Origin: Erythrocercus mccallii
Lineage: Eukaryota; Chordata; Aves; Passeriformes; Dicruridae
DNA: 64,000 nucleotides
Direction: 5' to 3'
Assembly: GCA_013397435.1 (NCBI GenBank)
Contig: VZRG01000858.1
Location: forward strand, 136,081-200,080
The translations under genes were made by a program, and so were the position numbers. Shown in pieces: positions 34,701 through 49,700 of the stretch (position 1 is the first letter of the stretch; every line of letters begins with the position of its first letter). The notes beneath the pieces were generated by a model. It did no database searches, had not been told where the DNA came from, and saw only the letters and a program-made list of their open reading frames with translations.

Positions 34701-37700
34701 CAGCACCTGGGAGATGTTTCAAAAATGGAGAGATCTGTGTGATCCAAACACCTGCTGAAACTTCCTCTATGCACCCAGAGAGATGCTCTCTGGCGTTCCT
34801 CCCCTCTGTCATGATGAACTCCTTCATCTTCCAAATTGCTTTTTGTAGATGGCTGCTGAATCATGCACAGAAACTCTCCTGGAAGGGAGAGCAAAGGCTT
34901 CCTCAGGCAGTGCTCAGCAAAGGGTGAAAAGTCAGATGCACTTTCCTGGTCCTGCTGCAGAGAAGGCTCAGGACATGCAGGTACAACACCCCTGTCCATG
35001 GAAGTAGTTTGCATTTGAGGAAAAGCTATCATCTAAAAGAATTATTTTAGGTAGGTGTAGCTTAATTCCTTTTGCCTTTGGAAGCAGCTGTGCCTCTGGA
35101 ACAGCTTTACTGTGTCAAACTGTACCAGCTCCAGAGGCTCTTTGTGCTGCACCAGCGTTCATAAACCCTTACAGCTTCCATGTGGAGATGGAGCCTTGAT
35201 GTCCCTCCATCTCCTGGGGGTGTCACTTCCTGTGGACAAGCTGGCCCAGGCTCTTGAGATGTAAAAGAGGAGTGTCTTTCAGTCTGTCAGGCTTTTTTGA
35301 GGAAGTGAGGCAGCTGGTTTGTCTGCTGAGGTGGAGCTTGGATGCCTCCCAGAGATTGCTCTGGTGTTTGGTCATCATCCCACAGGCTTTGCAAGGAAGG
35401 TCACTGAATTTTCAGCAGGATGCTTCATACTCCTGAATACTGCATGCTCCAGAGTGCTGTGGGGATGGAAGGTTAGAGCTGAACCACATGAAAGGGGATA
35501 TGATGAGAGAAGGAGGCACTTTTCATGGTTAAATGAATTGGGAACCAGGGCGCCCAAACAGGGACAATGCTGCAGGGAAGGATTTTGGTGATCCTCATTT
35601 TTAGTGCTGCTTGTGAGGCTGAAGAAGAACCCCAGCTTGCACAAGAGGGAGCAGATATCCAGGGCTAGAAATGTGAGTGAAGGAGGGGAAGGACAGGTGA
35701 AGTGGCTGCTGAAGGAATCACAAAACATCGACGAGTGTCTGCAGAGGGGCTGAGCTTCTGTACCCAGGCTAGTGCAATAATGAATCCTTTGTGATCCTGA
35801 CAGATGCCTGCAGAGAAGCAGAAACAAAAGATCGTGGTCTGACAGTGATTAATGCATCATTAGTTGTCAGATTAAGACTTTTGGAAGCGGGTAGATAAGC
35901 CCTAGGCCAGGTTGTTGATTGAATTTGGGAAAACTGCACTGTGTGGCTGAAAGTGTGGGCTTCAGCAGTCACTTACCACAGGCACTTACTGTGCTTTGTC
36001 TGAAACCAAGCTGTTAACAGGACAGGAGGAGAAACGGGTATGCAATTTAGCAAAAAAAAAAAAAAAAGCTCTGCCTCAAGCATGGGTTATACTGAAAAAG
36101 TGACAAAAGCCAGAGTCGACCCCAGCCTGTGTTACCGTGGCATCTTTGCAGGGTGTGGAAGAGGCTGGGCGCTGGCTGCAGTTAATTGCTGTCATCCAGG
36201 GCGCTGTGGCATCCCCGTGAAGGAGGGAAATGCAACACAGGGGTGTTCCAGGGACAGCCCAGGCTCTCCTGCATTGCCTGTGGTGCTCCCGCTGCAGCTC
36301 CCTGGCTGCTTCCTGCTGGGGATGGGGACAGCACTGCCAGCCCTGCTGCCAGAGCACGGCAGCGCTCACCTGAGGGCTGCAGGGGGGAGATGGTTGGATG
36401 GGAGCACACCTGGGAGCAGGTTCACAGCCCTCCAGGGAGGCTGTGAGTCAAAGCAGGAGGCAGTGGGCAAGTTCAGGCACCTCCGGGGCTAGGCAGCAGC
36501 ACAGTGGGAATACGGAGCTCCCAGATGGCAGTTTTCAACCAGGGTGCCTAAATTCTGCCAAAATCTTTCTTGAGGTGCTTCTGGTACTTGCCTGTGTTTT
36601 ATTGTAACAGCAGCAGCCTTTAATCTCTGTGGTTCATGCTCTCCTGCTGTAAGTTGTGGTTACTTCTGCTGAACCCTGTTTTGCAAAGAGTGCTGCATGT
36701 GCCTGTGTGAATGCTCCTGCAGACAATCACAATATTTAACATACAGCATCTCTCTGTGGCTCTGCCTAATCCTCACACCGGTTTCCAAGCTTCTTAACGC
36801 ATAGGTTTTTGTCAGTTTTTGGAAGAGGGATTTGCTGAGGAGCAAATCTCCACAAAGAGCTGCAGAAAGAGGATGGCTGTAAGCTCTGCTTAGCCTTGGT
36901 TAGTTTGGCATGAACAGGGCAGGGGCTCAGCACGTCCCTTCACCTCAGCACTGCACGGGACCAGCACTGAAGTGTTAATGATGATCACACTGGCTGGTCC
37001 TGCATTTGCCCATTTTCCTTTGGGTGTCTGAATGGAAGTGCTTTAATCCTTTCAGTTCCTCCTAGGAAAAGTTGTTGACACCCTGGGTCTGTCCCATGGG
37101 GCTGATGAGTGTCAGAGTCTGGTCCTGCTGTTCTCTGTGCATCAGGGGCTCTCTGGAGCCTGTTCCAGCTCTCTTCCAGCCTCAGCTCCCAGTTTCAGTC
37201 CTAAAGTGTTTTATTTTGTTTGCTGGATGTTTTCTCATGTTTTGCCATTGTCATTCTCTGTGATAAATGCCTCATTCCTTCTGCAGAGTAACACAAAGCA
37301 AAAGAGCCTTCCCAAATCCTCCCAGGGCTCGTTGTCTGTAGGGGCATCCAGCCTGCAGCACCAAAGAGCTGCTCAAAACCTTCCAGAGCTGAGCTCCCTT
37401 CCCTGAACATGTGGAGCCATATGCTTGGGCTGATCTAAACTGCTGTAGCTCCACTGATGTTGGTCCAGCTTATACAAGCCAAAAATGTGGCTTCAAGTAA
37501 GTGAATCACTCTGCTGGAATGTAGCTAGCACCAAAGCATACCTGTCCCATGGGATTGCTGAGAAGTGGAAGTTGCTTCCACCTTTTTTGACTGATAAGCT
37601 ACAAATCTGCCATGGAAGAAAGGCTGCAGGGCCATGTGTGAGTCCCTTTGTGTGCCCTCTGTAAAATGTCACCGGTTTTGGAGAGGGGTAGAGATGGGCC

Positions 37701-40700
37701 CATTATTTATACACCTCCATAAATGAACTCACACATCCATCTTTTGTCTTTATATTTTTTCCTCTTTTGAAATGTTCTGATTTCTTGGGGGGAGCCCAAC
37801 TTGCTGGCACTCAGGGGCTCCTTGCAGTTAGGGGTAGGGCTGCAAGAGCATGGGCTGCAAACCCCTCACCAAAAGGGATAAGAAGATGGAGGCAGGCACT
37901 GCAAACCTGGGCTTTCCCTGGGGTTGCCCATGTGTGAAATCACAGGATTTTTCCAAGGTAAAAGGCACCAGCAGCTGTGCTGGCTGATGGAGCAGGAGCC
38001 AGCCCTACAAAGCTGTGTCCTGGAAAGAGCTGCTGTGATGAGAAAATGGAGTTTATTAACTCCAGATTTTCACAGTGAGCCTGGCATGCCAACAATAGGG
38101 TCTGAACACAAAGGATCCTTTGCAGATCTAAATCAGGGGAAGGCATCTCCAAAGGCTGCTGCCAGCCTGAGTCACACAGCCCCTGTGCCAAGTGGCAGCT
38201 GCTGAGTCACAGCTCAGGGGGCATCACTGATTGTGAGAGTGTGCTGAGTGCAGGGCACAGGTGTCCCAAGCACAGGGCTTGTCCCTCCCTGATGGACACA
38301 GGGAGCTTGGAGGGGCAGCTGGGCAGTCTAGGGGAAAAGGAGGTGAGTTATAGGTCCTGTGGTGGCTCAGTTGAGGAGAGGGTTTAGGGAATAGCTAAAG
38401 GATCTGCCTCTGATGGGGCAAGGGCTATCACTGCCCCAACTCCATAACCCCCCACCTGCTTGGAGGTGTTTAGAAATATCTTTATTATGCCATTTTGTCT
38501 GCAGGAACAGATGGAAAGGCCGGAAAGGTTATCTCCTACTGTGCTTGATACAGCCCCTCAGCTGGAAATAAGCATCCCTGGAGCTGAGCCAGTACAGAGA
38601 ACATGTGTGTGTACCCTTTGTGTGTGCTGGCACAGCATCAGCCTTCCTGAGGGAAGGATGGGAGCCTGAGCTTCCCCTCAGGGCTGCAGTGGACTCACAC
38701 TCACCCAGCTGGCTGGCAGCTTAAAGCCCTGCTGGGAAAAGGACCCTTCCTTTTGTACAACATCCTTCAGGCAGGTTTAGTAGAGGGTCAGGAGCAGCTG
38801 TCAGGATGGGGAAAACAGCAAACAAGCCTCTTGTTGTGCTCCTGCTGTGCATTGTAATGCCTCTCACCCCTTGGCTCCCCTTCCAATGTTCCCGAAGTTC
38901 ACTGACAAATGAAAAGTTTCTAGTGGGTAAGTGAGTAATTGTTCCTTTTTTGCTGGGTTAGTTTGGGGTTGTTTGTTTGATTACAGGGGAAAGACCATAT
39001 TTGGGCTCTGCTGCTGGGCCAGAATTGGAACCGAGTTTAAATACAAAGCCCCAAAGGTCCTGTGGGCTGGTCTCTCAGCCTTGCACTCACATCTAAGACG
39101 CCTGAGCACTGAACAATGTTCTTGCTGCTGCTGAACACAGTAGGACACTGGGGAATGTGTTTTGCTGTTCAAATCTGTCCTGAACTTGCTACTTTTCATG
39201 TCCTTTTTAATAACTGGTCATCTTGAACCTTCCCATTTTGCTTGGAATGTGACTTTTTCATGGGGATGCTTTCCTTTTTGCACCCACTCTGCAGATCTTG
39301 ATGTTAATCTTTGGTTGAGACCTTGTTGGTATTTCTGCAGAGTAAACAGAGTTATCATATCTATCCAGAACTTAAAATTCAGGTGAGAGCAGCTTGTGTG
39401 GGTGCAAGGATGAGTATTGCAGAGACAGGCAGAATAAAGTTCAGTTATTTATCTTTCCTTTTTGTGCCACAGGACAAACCTTCCCCAAAAATGGAGGCTT
39501 TGCCACATGTTTTCTCTAACCAGCCAAATAAAATATTATGTTTGTTAGCATTCAGGGTCAGAAAAATAACTCAGGCTCTGGGCTTAGCATTTTTTCATCC
39601 TCACAGTGGCTTCTGCTGAATGACAATCTTTAAAAGTGTGCATGTGGGGGATCAGATCCTGGCCCCCATTGCATCTGCTCTGCACTGCTGCACTGGAAAC
39701 TTTTTCTGCACTGAAACAAGGAAAAATCAAGCTGGAGTGGGCTGGGGTTATTCATAGAGCTCACTGTGTTGAGTAACCCAGTAGTTTTCTTTAAAGGCTC
39801 TCAGTAGATTGGCTTTTACAGCTTCTCTTTTCACTGCTTAAAATTGATATTTTGTTTTAACAATAATTCAGTCTTGGCCAGTTTATTTATAAAAAAAGTC
39901 TGCACTGAGTTTATCCGTAACCTCTGGAATTCCAATTTTGCCTATTCTCCATTTTCTCACAACTTGACAGTAGTCTGAGCTTTCCTCAGAGGGATGGATC
40001 ATGGAACAGAGAACAAGGAGGAAATTTCAGTTTTCAAAGCCCCACTGAGGAGGGTCACTCCTTTGCTCCTGAGCACCTTCTGCTGCTGCCTTTGCTTCTC
40101 TACCTGCTGTTTATAGTAAGCACTTGTCACAGATGGAAGCTCATTAATCACCCCAAGCCATGCTTCCCTCATTCCATTTATAGCTCTATTCCCTCTCCGT
40201 TCCTTTTCACAGTCACCACTTCGTTCCTGGAATGTGGCCTTTGCTTTTATTTAAGCTTGGAATGGATGAAGCAGGAAAAAAGAGGAAAATTTGGGAAGGC
40301 AGACTAATACCACAACAAAGTGTATGTAGGATTTAATGTTACACTACTTGGCCTAAGGTGTATCAGCAGAAGACTGGCAGCAAAGTGAAATATTATCTAT
40401 TAAGTGAAATAGAGCCCGGTTACCCTCAGAGGTTCATAGGCACAGGACAGACAAACAGGAGCCCTGTCATTCTCTTGGGATTTCTTGCGTCCTGCCAGCA
40501 GCTGAGATTGCTTTCCTGCCCTTAGCACTGGGCACTGCAATGCTGACCTCGGCCACCAGCCTGGCTGGGAGTCCCAGGGGCAGCCCACAGGAGGAGGGGA
40601 AGGGTCAGGAAATGTAAAACTCTCTGCAGAGGTATTTGGGTGCCCAAACATGCAGAGAGGCACTTCTTGGCCTTTCAGAAGTGTGGTGGATTGAGCACCT

Positions 40701-43700
40701 CTTCCCCCTTCTTCTCCCCTGGCCTTGGTGTCTGCAGAGCTGTTCCTCTCACTCCTCTCTTCCCTGGCTGCAGTTATGTCTGCCCCATCACTATTGTTCT
40801 GTCCTTCTCACAAATGTTGTCACAGAGGCATTACTCTCATTCTTGATTGTCCCAGCTTTGGCCCTGTCAGATGTGGGGGAAGCTTCCAGAAGCTTCCTGC
40901 AGCTCCCCACCCTATCAGCCCCTTGCCACGCAAACCAAATACCCCCTGTTCTTTGGGAGATTGGAGGGAGAGAGGAGGAAAATTCCCATTTCAGGAATTG
41001 AGTCTGAGGAGCCTGACCCACTTGGAGGCCTTGGGAAACCTCATGGGGCACCTCTCTTCATGTCTAGGTTCCGAAACACTTTGGTAAATCTGCTTCAAAG
41101 TAGTTCTGAACTTCTGTTGAGCAGTTTGTGCCTGCCCAAGGCTGCAAACAGAGTCTCAGCAGAGTCCTCCTGGCTGTGTGAGGGCAGCACAGATGCCAGG
41201 GATGGCAAATGCCAGCAGCATATTCCTGGCTGACGGGGGTTTGCAATAGCTCTGTCAACAGCAGCTGGAGAGAGCTCTGGTCCTGGAAAACAATGTGTCA
41301 GCTGCCTGGGTTGGGCTGAATCCTTTAATGCTTTGTCTGAATTTAATGTGCTGCAGTATTGCTTTGGGATGAGCTGTGCTGCCACCAGTGCTGCAGTCCT
41401 GCTGCTTTGGAGTGTGGGATCTGCTTGTCCAGCCCCAGGAGGGGCTGCCAAAGATGGACTGGCTTGCACTACTGTTCAAAAGCTGCACAGACCTGCCAGT
41501 CTCTTGTATTTATATAATTTTGTCCGTCTCTTTCTACATGGGAATTTCAAACATCCGTTATAAGGCAATGCTGCTTTAGTGGTGAGCCAAGATTTTCTTC
41601 TAAAACACGTTTCCTAAAGCCTTCATCCTTTATTTCCTTTGTTCTGATTTATTGCCCTTGCCTTACCACATATGCAAAGCATGGTGGAGGAAAAACTACA
41701 GAACCCAACAAAGCAGTCCACATGCATCAGGATTAACACCCTGAATCATTTACATCAAGTGATTCAACAGTGAACTAACTGATCTCTAATTTCTTACCTG
41801 CCTTCAAGTAAATATGCTGATGAAGAGTATGTTGATAATGTGAGGATTATGGTAAACCCAGAAAAAGCTGCTGTGGAGAACTGAAAAAATGAGGCAGACA
41901 CTAAATCTAGAGAATGGTAGTGAGATTAAAAAATAAAATGCGTTGACTGCCTTTTCTGACTAGGCATTTTGTGGATATAAATTTTATGTGCTTTTATCAA
42001 TACCTAAAGTGGCCTAATTGGTCAAAAACTTTCTCCCACAAAATAAAGGCCACTTGCCAGGTATCCCATGGCAAGCATCAAGCACCCAAGGCATGCAATT
42101 GCTAGTGAAAAATAAAAACTGTGGAAAACTAAATTTTTTTAAAAAATTATGACTTTTATATGGCTGTGTAAGATAGAAAAGTTCTATTGAAGTTTTTGTT
42201 TGGGATGCTCGTGAGGGGAAGCTTGTAGTCATATTCAGGCCTGTTAGCTGTATTAGTTAACAAAGGAGGGCATTCAAAAGCCAGCTCAGAGGCATATTTG
42301 TCTTCTTTTTCAATTATTTTTTCTCCTTTCTAAATGGAAACCAACTTTCCTAGCAGAATGTTTTACAGAATCTCCTTCCTCGAAACCAAAACGAGGCAAC
42401 AGCTGTGCTTGCAGCAAGCTGCAACATCTCCTTGCTGGATGGAGGCACATCTTGTCACAAGTGGTGCTGGTAGCAAAAGCTCAGTGCAAGAACCTGCCTG
42501 GTTAGGGGCTGTTGACTCCTCTGAGGTGAGCTGCAGACACAATTTCACTTGGTTCCTTTGAAGAAAGAGCTGTACTCCACCCAAGTTCAATGAACAGAAG
42601 CTTTAGTAAGCCTAGACCTGAATTTGTGAGAATTTGGGCTCAATAGGTGGGCTCTAGTGAAAACGAAGTCAGACTTTGAGCCCAAACCAGCAAAGCTTTC
42701 TGATTTTGAGCACCTCTGGAGGATTCAGTGAAGCCAGGGAGTCAGGTATGGTGGGGAGGCAGAAACTCAGTGTTAGTGGATAAGTTTCATCTAAATCCTA
42801 AAGTCAAGATGAAATCCTAATGTGAAATGATCAGACTGCTGCTTTGATGAAACTCAGAGCACAAGTTTACAAGTTGTAAAATATGCATCACTTGAGCATC
42901 TTTAAAATCATAATGCAATGACTTTAGACTGCTTTCAGGTCCAACAGAGCCATGCTTAAAGGAGTGTACTTGGTACCAAAGTCCAGTAAATTATTTGTAT
43001 TCGTATGTCTTGTGTGGTTCTTGGAAGCTTTCTGAATGTGCTCAAACTGTTTTGTTTAGGGCAGAAAAGGCAAACCATACTTGCCTGCTTAAAAACTGCT
43101 TGTGAGGAGGCCTTTCTCAGAAAGACTTAAGAGCCTTGGGCCCTTTTTTGTTTTCTTAGAAAACAGGAAATGAATTTTAGCTCTGCAGTTGATTTCTTAA
43201 GTTGACTTGCTATCTGCTATCACTTGTGAGTTCTGGAATGCTGCGGAAATCATCTGAGGGCATTTTCAACACTTCAAAATTAAAATCAAATTGCTTGAAA
43301 TTGTGCCAGCATTTTAATGAAAATTATTTTCTTTAAACAAACACTTGAGGACTTTCAATATTTTTTTAATCACAAGAGCATTCTTAACTTAAACACCTTT
43401 GCTTTGTGGTTTTTCAAGGACCCCGTCTGCAGTGCCACAACCATCGTGGGATGCAATCAAATTCAAGATCTTTTCAGCTGAAAACTAGATGACACTTCAA
43501 TCTAGAGATGCTACAAACAAAAAAAAAGCTCCATAAAACCCTTTCAGCCCTATGGACATGGCAGCTCTTCAGATCATGACTCCGGGATATTCCTCTTTGA
43601 CACATATTGCCATTTATTCTGAAGATTAAGGCTGTTACTCTCAGCTTGCTTCTGCTTCTCTGGCTGGGGCTGGAACTGCAGAGATGTCAGTGCAGATAGG

Positions 43701-46700
43701 ACCTCCCAGAGGCTTATGCTGGCTGGGAAAAGGATGTGGAGTGTGTCCAAATAAGAAGAGTCTGGAAGGAGTTTGTGATGGTCTGGTATTTCACTATTAG
43801 CTAGGAGATGTGAAACTTCCTTTTCCGGATGAGCACATTTCGTGTTTTGCATAAGAGAGCAATTGCTGCTTGTAAGAGTTGGCATTTCTGCTCATTTAAT
43901 GAGCTATCTGTACAAATGGGACTGCATTAGTCATTGGAAAGACCTTTTTCAAGTTCCACAAGCATGTTTTAGACCTCTTGATAAAGTCAGTAGCATGCTG
44001 GACTTTCACAAGCAGAAAGACCTCCCAAAGTATGCAAGTTATCCCTGGCACGTTGTATTCTCAACATGTCAAGGAAACATGGATTATTTTTACACAAACA
44101 GGCAAATCAAAATGGTTCCTTAGCAAGGTCCCATGAACATTCCTGGACCCTGAGAAGGAAAAGAATCAAGAAAAGTAAGAAAAATATTTGCTTCTGAATT
44201 AGGTTTCTTAGATGGATCATGTTTTCACACCTTCAGAAGTTCATTTGCACCAGTTTGGACCTCTGATGGATGGTGGAGGGAGTGAAAGATAAAACAGAAA
44301 GAACAAACAAGGACCATGAATTAATCTGGATATTTTATACTTGAGTGGATTTTTTTTCCATACTGTGAATTTTTCTTCAAATGTAAACTGTGATGAACTG
44401 CAGACACTTTTGGAAGTTCTTTTAATAGCTGGTGATTGAAAGGTGATGTGAAGGTGTGGAGAGGGAAAGGATCTCTGGATCTGAGCTGGCCAGAGTGCAA
44501 AGGACACAGCAACATCTTGCTGGAAACCACAAAGCAGCACAGCAGCAAAAACTCTGGAGTGTCCTCAGCTCCCCTGACACTGCAGCACACAAATTCAGCC
44601 TTAGGTTTCACAAACATTGGAGACTGTTTTGAAACTCTCTGTTAAGGGTTACAAATGCTGACTGCAGTTTGTAGGCAAAGGCAATTAGGAATCACAGCTC
44701 TGGCCTCAGTGATTTCTGCCTGAGCTCGTGTTACCATGTAGGGTCCTGGTTAGATTGCTTCAGCTAAAACCCAGTTCTGACACCCACCAAATAATCCTGT
44801 GATTATGCTAAAACTATAGAAAGTACTGCCTGACCTCAGCATTTTTCCCATTTCAGTGTAAAGAACAACAGTTCTGCTCCACAGTTCTTGCCACACAGCG
44901 ATGGGATTTTTTAACAGAAAAGAAGTGTAAGGCATGCATAAATAGTGACACTTAATGTGCATCCCCATCCATAGTTCCTTCTGTGGGTAGTGTGTTTAGT
45001 GTGCCATGCTCATGTTCAAATTCAGGAGCAGCTCTTGCTGCTTGGGCTTGCTGCAGACACAGCCAGCTGCCTTGAGCTTCATCTTGGCCCAGCTCCTGTC
45101 ATTAATGCTTACGTAGATGGGTATCAATAACTATCAATAATTATACCTTTGCTCAGTGGGAGGGTGGTTTTATTGCAGTACTTTATCCCAGGAAAAACAA
45201 AAAAAAAAAAGGGAAGAGGGAACTTCTGTGCAGCCAAAACCTGCAGTAAGTGGGTGCTGTTGGGTTTGGTGCTGTGCAGGGCTGGGAGTTGGACTCGGTG
45301 ATCCCTGTGAGTCCCTTCCAACTCAGCTCATTCCGTGGCCTCAGGGATGGTGCTGCTGTGTGGGGTGCATTGTGTCTGTACAAAATCAAAGTTCACACTG
45401 CCTTTTCTATTTTCCTTTGATTTTTCTAACCTTGCACCTAAAATTTGCCCTCTCTCCTCTGACAGGCCTCAAGAAGAAGCTCTGAATGTGGTGCTAGCAC
45501 AACAGCAGTGAGAGAAAACAAGACAAGTGCCTCCAAGATGTAACAAATATTACTGTTATTTCCTATTGTTCATTTGAATCTCCACTCCCAAGAACTTGAG
45601 CTAAATCCTAAGTTTTCCTTTTATTTTTAGGCAGAATATCCATCAAGTTAAAAAACAGCATCACAAGGAGGTCCTAAGATGGGGCTTGCTCCAGTTTTCC
45701 TGCTGAGCATGTGTTTAGGAATTGCTGCTAAAAAAAAGTCAGAGGGGATGGTAGTTGCTGTGCTGTCACATGGCCTGATACAGCACAGGATCTGCTTAGC
45801 ATTCTTGAGGGGAAATTATCCAGTGCTGCAACTCACAATTTATAATTGGTTGCGTATTAATAGCTAAAAAAGGCAATAAAATCCACTGTGTGTGTTTAAA
45901 AAAATAGTAAGTAGGAGTATTACAAGCTGAGCAGTGAAAATCTGGAAGACTTGGCTAGAGCGGGGCTGTGTGCAGAGTTGTTTCTCTCATATTAATTACA
46001 GGCAATTTTAAATCATCTCCTTCCTTCAAGGAAGGATTTTGTTCAGCATTTTTGTTAATTTTAATCTTGCTAACTCTCTTGGAACTTCTCCCTTGTGTCA
46101 TAACAGTGAGACATGCTGCCTCTTTTGTCCCTGCCCTTTGGGAAACACAGTTACTGCTGCTCATTGCCTAACCCTGCTGTCGTGACTATCAGTACACCTC
46201 CCTTGAAAGGAAAAGAAACCAAAACTCAACAGCAGAATTGTTCTTCCCCCCCAGAGTTGACTTTTAATTGTAGTATTTAGGCTAGACTGTGCGAGTGCCT
46301 CATGAAAATCGGGGGTTTAAAATGTATGGTGCTGTATTAGAGTGGAAAGCTTGTTATTCAGCACACTAATTATTTCTGAGTCACTGTATTTATGAAATGT
46401 CATGTAATAACTACTTCACCACCACGAAAAATAAATAGTGCAAAAGTAGGCACTTTATGATTTTGACATTTTAGTGTATAAACATATTCCTGAGTCTCTC
46501 TGGGGGTTACTGGGAATCAGATAATGTTTTTATGGCTTCTAAAAGAATGACATTGAATTTCATAATCTGTAACACTCCATATATATCCTTAGTGCTAAGC
46601 ATTTTATTGCAGCCTCAGTGGCTTATACTGCAAGTGGCAGCTGCAAAGAAAAAATGTACCAAGGTAGGGTTGTGGAACTGGGGGGGGAACAAGAGGGTAA

Positions 46701-49700
46701 AGCCTTGCAGTGCACACCTCAAAGCCCTTGCACCAGCTGTAATGGCAGGTCCCAGGCCATGCTGGGCCACCAGAATTCCCCCTCAGCTTTTTTTCATTTC
46801 AGGATGGATTACGGAGCCCTTGCTGAAGGAGGCGTCCTGCTCACACTTGTCACTAGAGGATAAGTAAGTTTGGGGTTTTGTCAAGCCCTGTGTGAATGAC
46901 CCGGTAACCCCAGAGTGACTGGGACACCTTGAGTGACGCTCTGGGAGTGAGCACAGAGGGGAAGGAGGATGGGTTGCTGCCCCAAATGGGCTTCTGAGTA
47001 GTCCCACATGGTCCCTGAGAACAATGGGTGGATTCTTACCAGAATATGTGACTTCAGAGGTCTTTTCCAACCTTGATGAGTTAATGATGTTATGTTGTAT
47101 TTCTTTTCTGACTTTTCTAGAAATACAAGCAGCTATTAAGGATGCCTCTGCCTATTATATCCAAGGATAAGAGAGATACGTGAGAGATACTCAGACAATT
47201 GGTAAGCCTTCAGCAGAAAAAAATGTCCTGCGATCAATTTCGTGATTCAGTAGTGAAGGCGTCATATCATATAAAATGTAATGTGATTGTCCAGGGCCCT
47301 AATAAAATCTTGACTTTTCCACCAAGCTTTCATCTATAAAAATCAAATTTATCTGGCACTCATCTGCATTTTGAAAGGGATAGGGATTTTTTGAAATAGA
47401 TATGATAGTAATCCTTTATGGTACATTAATATAGGAGAACAATAATTTGTTGCATCTTTTTCACACAGAAACAGCTGGGAAATGTGTATAATAATTGCCT
47501 TTGTCCTTCATTGTCACAGGGCATTAGCTAATGAATTTAAGCTGTACTTGGCTCTTGCTCCAGTAAGAAAACTACATTAGAGATCTTGTAGCCTTGGTAT
47601 TCTATAAAACCTTTCAGTGGGTTTTATTTTAGTCTCACTGAGGTGATGCTGCCATGGGCTGAGGAATGCATCTCAATTTTGTGGTGAGCAGTGAGGTCAG
47701 CATGAACTGATGTAGTGGGTCAAGCAAGCTGAAGGGCATCTACAGTCACTGAAGCTGCCAGGTGCCAGACCCTCTTTGTTTGGTTCCTTATACTTTAGCA
47801 AAATTTTCATGCCTGCTCTTGCAACAGTTTCTGGTTCATCTTTTGAGTGGGAAGATTTGCTCAACTCATTCCCAGCAGTACCAAGATTCATGCCAGGGAA
47901 AAGAAGTCGTTTGGGCAATGGGTCTGCCACTCCTGTTAACAGGCACCATTTGCTCCCTCACCTCTTTTCCTCTCCAAAACCAGATTCTGGACTTTCCACA
48001 CCTGCAGCCCCACATTTGGCTGTCCCATCTGCCTCCTTGGACAAATGCTTGGATGGGTAGTGCAGGAGATGTTCTGACTGCTGTGCCCCAAGCCATGGTG
48101 CAAAAGGAGCATTGCTGGTGGCAGAAGCAGTGGCTGGAAAGCTTTGGTGCTCCGAGGTGTGCAGGGGGCAGGTGCCAGGTAACACCAATCACCCGTTTTC
48201 CTAAACCGGCAGCACTTACAGCCCTACTGACAGAGGTTGACTCACACCAGAAGTAAATTCAATATGCATGAAAGGACTCTTGTTCTTCCTCAGTGGAGAG
48301 CATAAAGACATACTGTCAGACAAATGAATCTCTCTCTGATAATTTTCTTTTCAACATCATTGAACTGTCATTTCTCCTGGGCTTTGCCAGAATGTTTGAT
48401 ATATCCGTTGTTTCCCAAAACAGAGATTTTGCTAGCTTGGCTGATACAGGAATTTCTGCCAGCAAGAGAGATGCTGAGATGCCTCTACCAGCCTTGTGCT
48501 GTTGTTATACAGGTCTCTGCTCTCTGGTTAGGGATGAAAGGAAGGTATCTTGGTGATTGATTAAGTTGCATCTCTTAGTGCAGCCATGGAATTGTTCCCA
48601 GCACTTGACCTGGGCTGGAAGCACATTTGCTGGGGTTTTGGGATTCTACTTTTTTTTACTGGAGAGAAACCCATGTAGACCTCCAGATCTTTAACTTCAA
48701 AACTAGTGATTCTAGGTTGCCCTAGGCACAGGAATGTCACCTATCTCCACTTAGGAAGTAGCCCCAAATAGAGATTTCCCTTTTTTTTCAACTGTCCCTC
48801 TACATGGCTGACAGAGCAGTCACTCATTCTAGGCAGGGGTGAAGATTCCTAAAACTAGTCAGAGAAAAAAAAATTGAATTTCCCATCCCAGGACCATGGA
48901 TGAAAGATATCTACACTGACCAACCTCCTCCTTCAGCTCAGGACTCTGAGGACTCTGCCATAGGGATACGTGGTCCTGAAGGCTGCATGTCCTCCATGGC
49001 TCTTGCAGAGGAATTTAACAGAAATAACAGAAATCAAATTGTGAAGTGGGGAAACAGGAGGAGCCCAAACATGACCATGATGTGGCAAAATAAGTCCTAC
49101 ATGCCATTTGTCAGCTCTTTTATTTTTGGAAGATAACTGTCCCCATGTTTTTTGACAGTGTGACTTTAATATATACACTCTAAAAAGTATAGAGGGAGAT
49201 TAGTGGTAACTCAGTTAAAAATAACTTGCAACATCATTTAAATCCCTGTGGGTTAATCTGGGCAAAATGAAGAATAGTTTCTGAGTCTGGAATTATCTAA
49301 CTTGGCTGTGATTATCTAGTTTAATTTCCAGATTAACTAGAGATATTTATCTAAACTGGTATTAAAAGTAGGAGCAGGAAACTTTGCAGTCATTTTTACA
49401 ACACAGTTAATTGCTTGTCCTCTCAAGGCTGAGTCTCTCCACACCATTTCCTGCCTGCCCAACACCATTACTGCAAACTCTTGTCCGCTTGGATGTCTTG
49501 CATACATGAGCAGCTCCTTGGGCTTCATTTTCATGAGCTGTAACTGCAATAATTGTACCTCTGAAGGCCACACCACACCTACGTATTTCCACTCTGTGCT
49601 TTGAGGTTCTTTTCCTCAAGCACCAACATCCCATTGTGTGATGTTTGGGATTCTGGTTGTACAAGCTGTTAGCTACAGATTTTCCTCCTTAGTCTGGTCG

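Noticed and set aside
47050..47100. Possible CR1 tail (gaggtcttttccaacctt)
   Set aside because: The match is too short and has no adjoining CR1 body; left as a note, not annotated as an element.
47762..48256. 164-codon plus-strand ORF
   Set aside because: Overlapping open frames occur on both strands and no domain or conserved pattern is visible.
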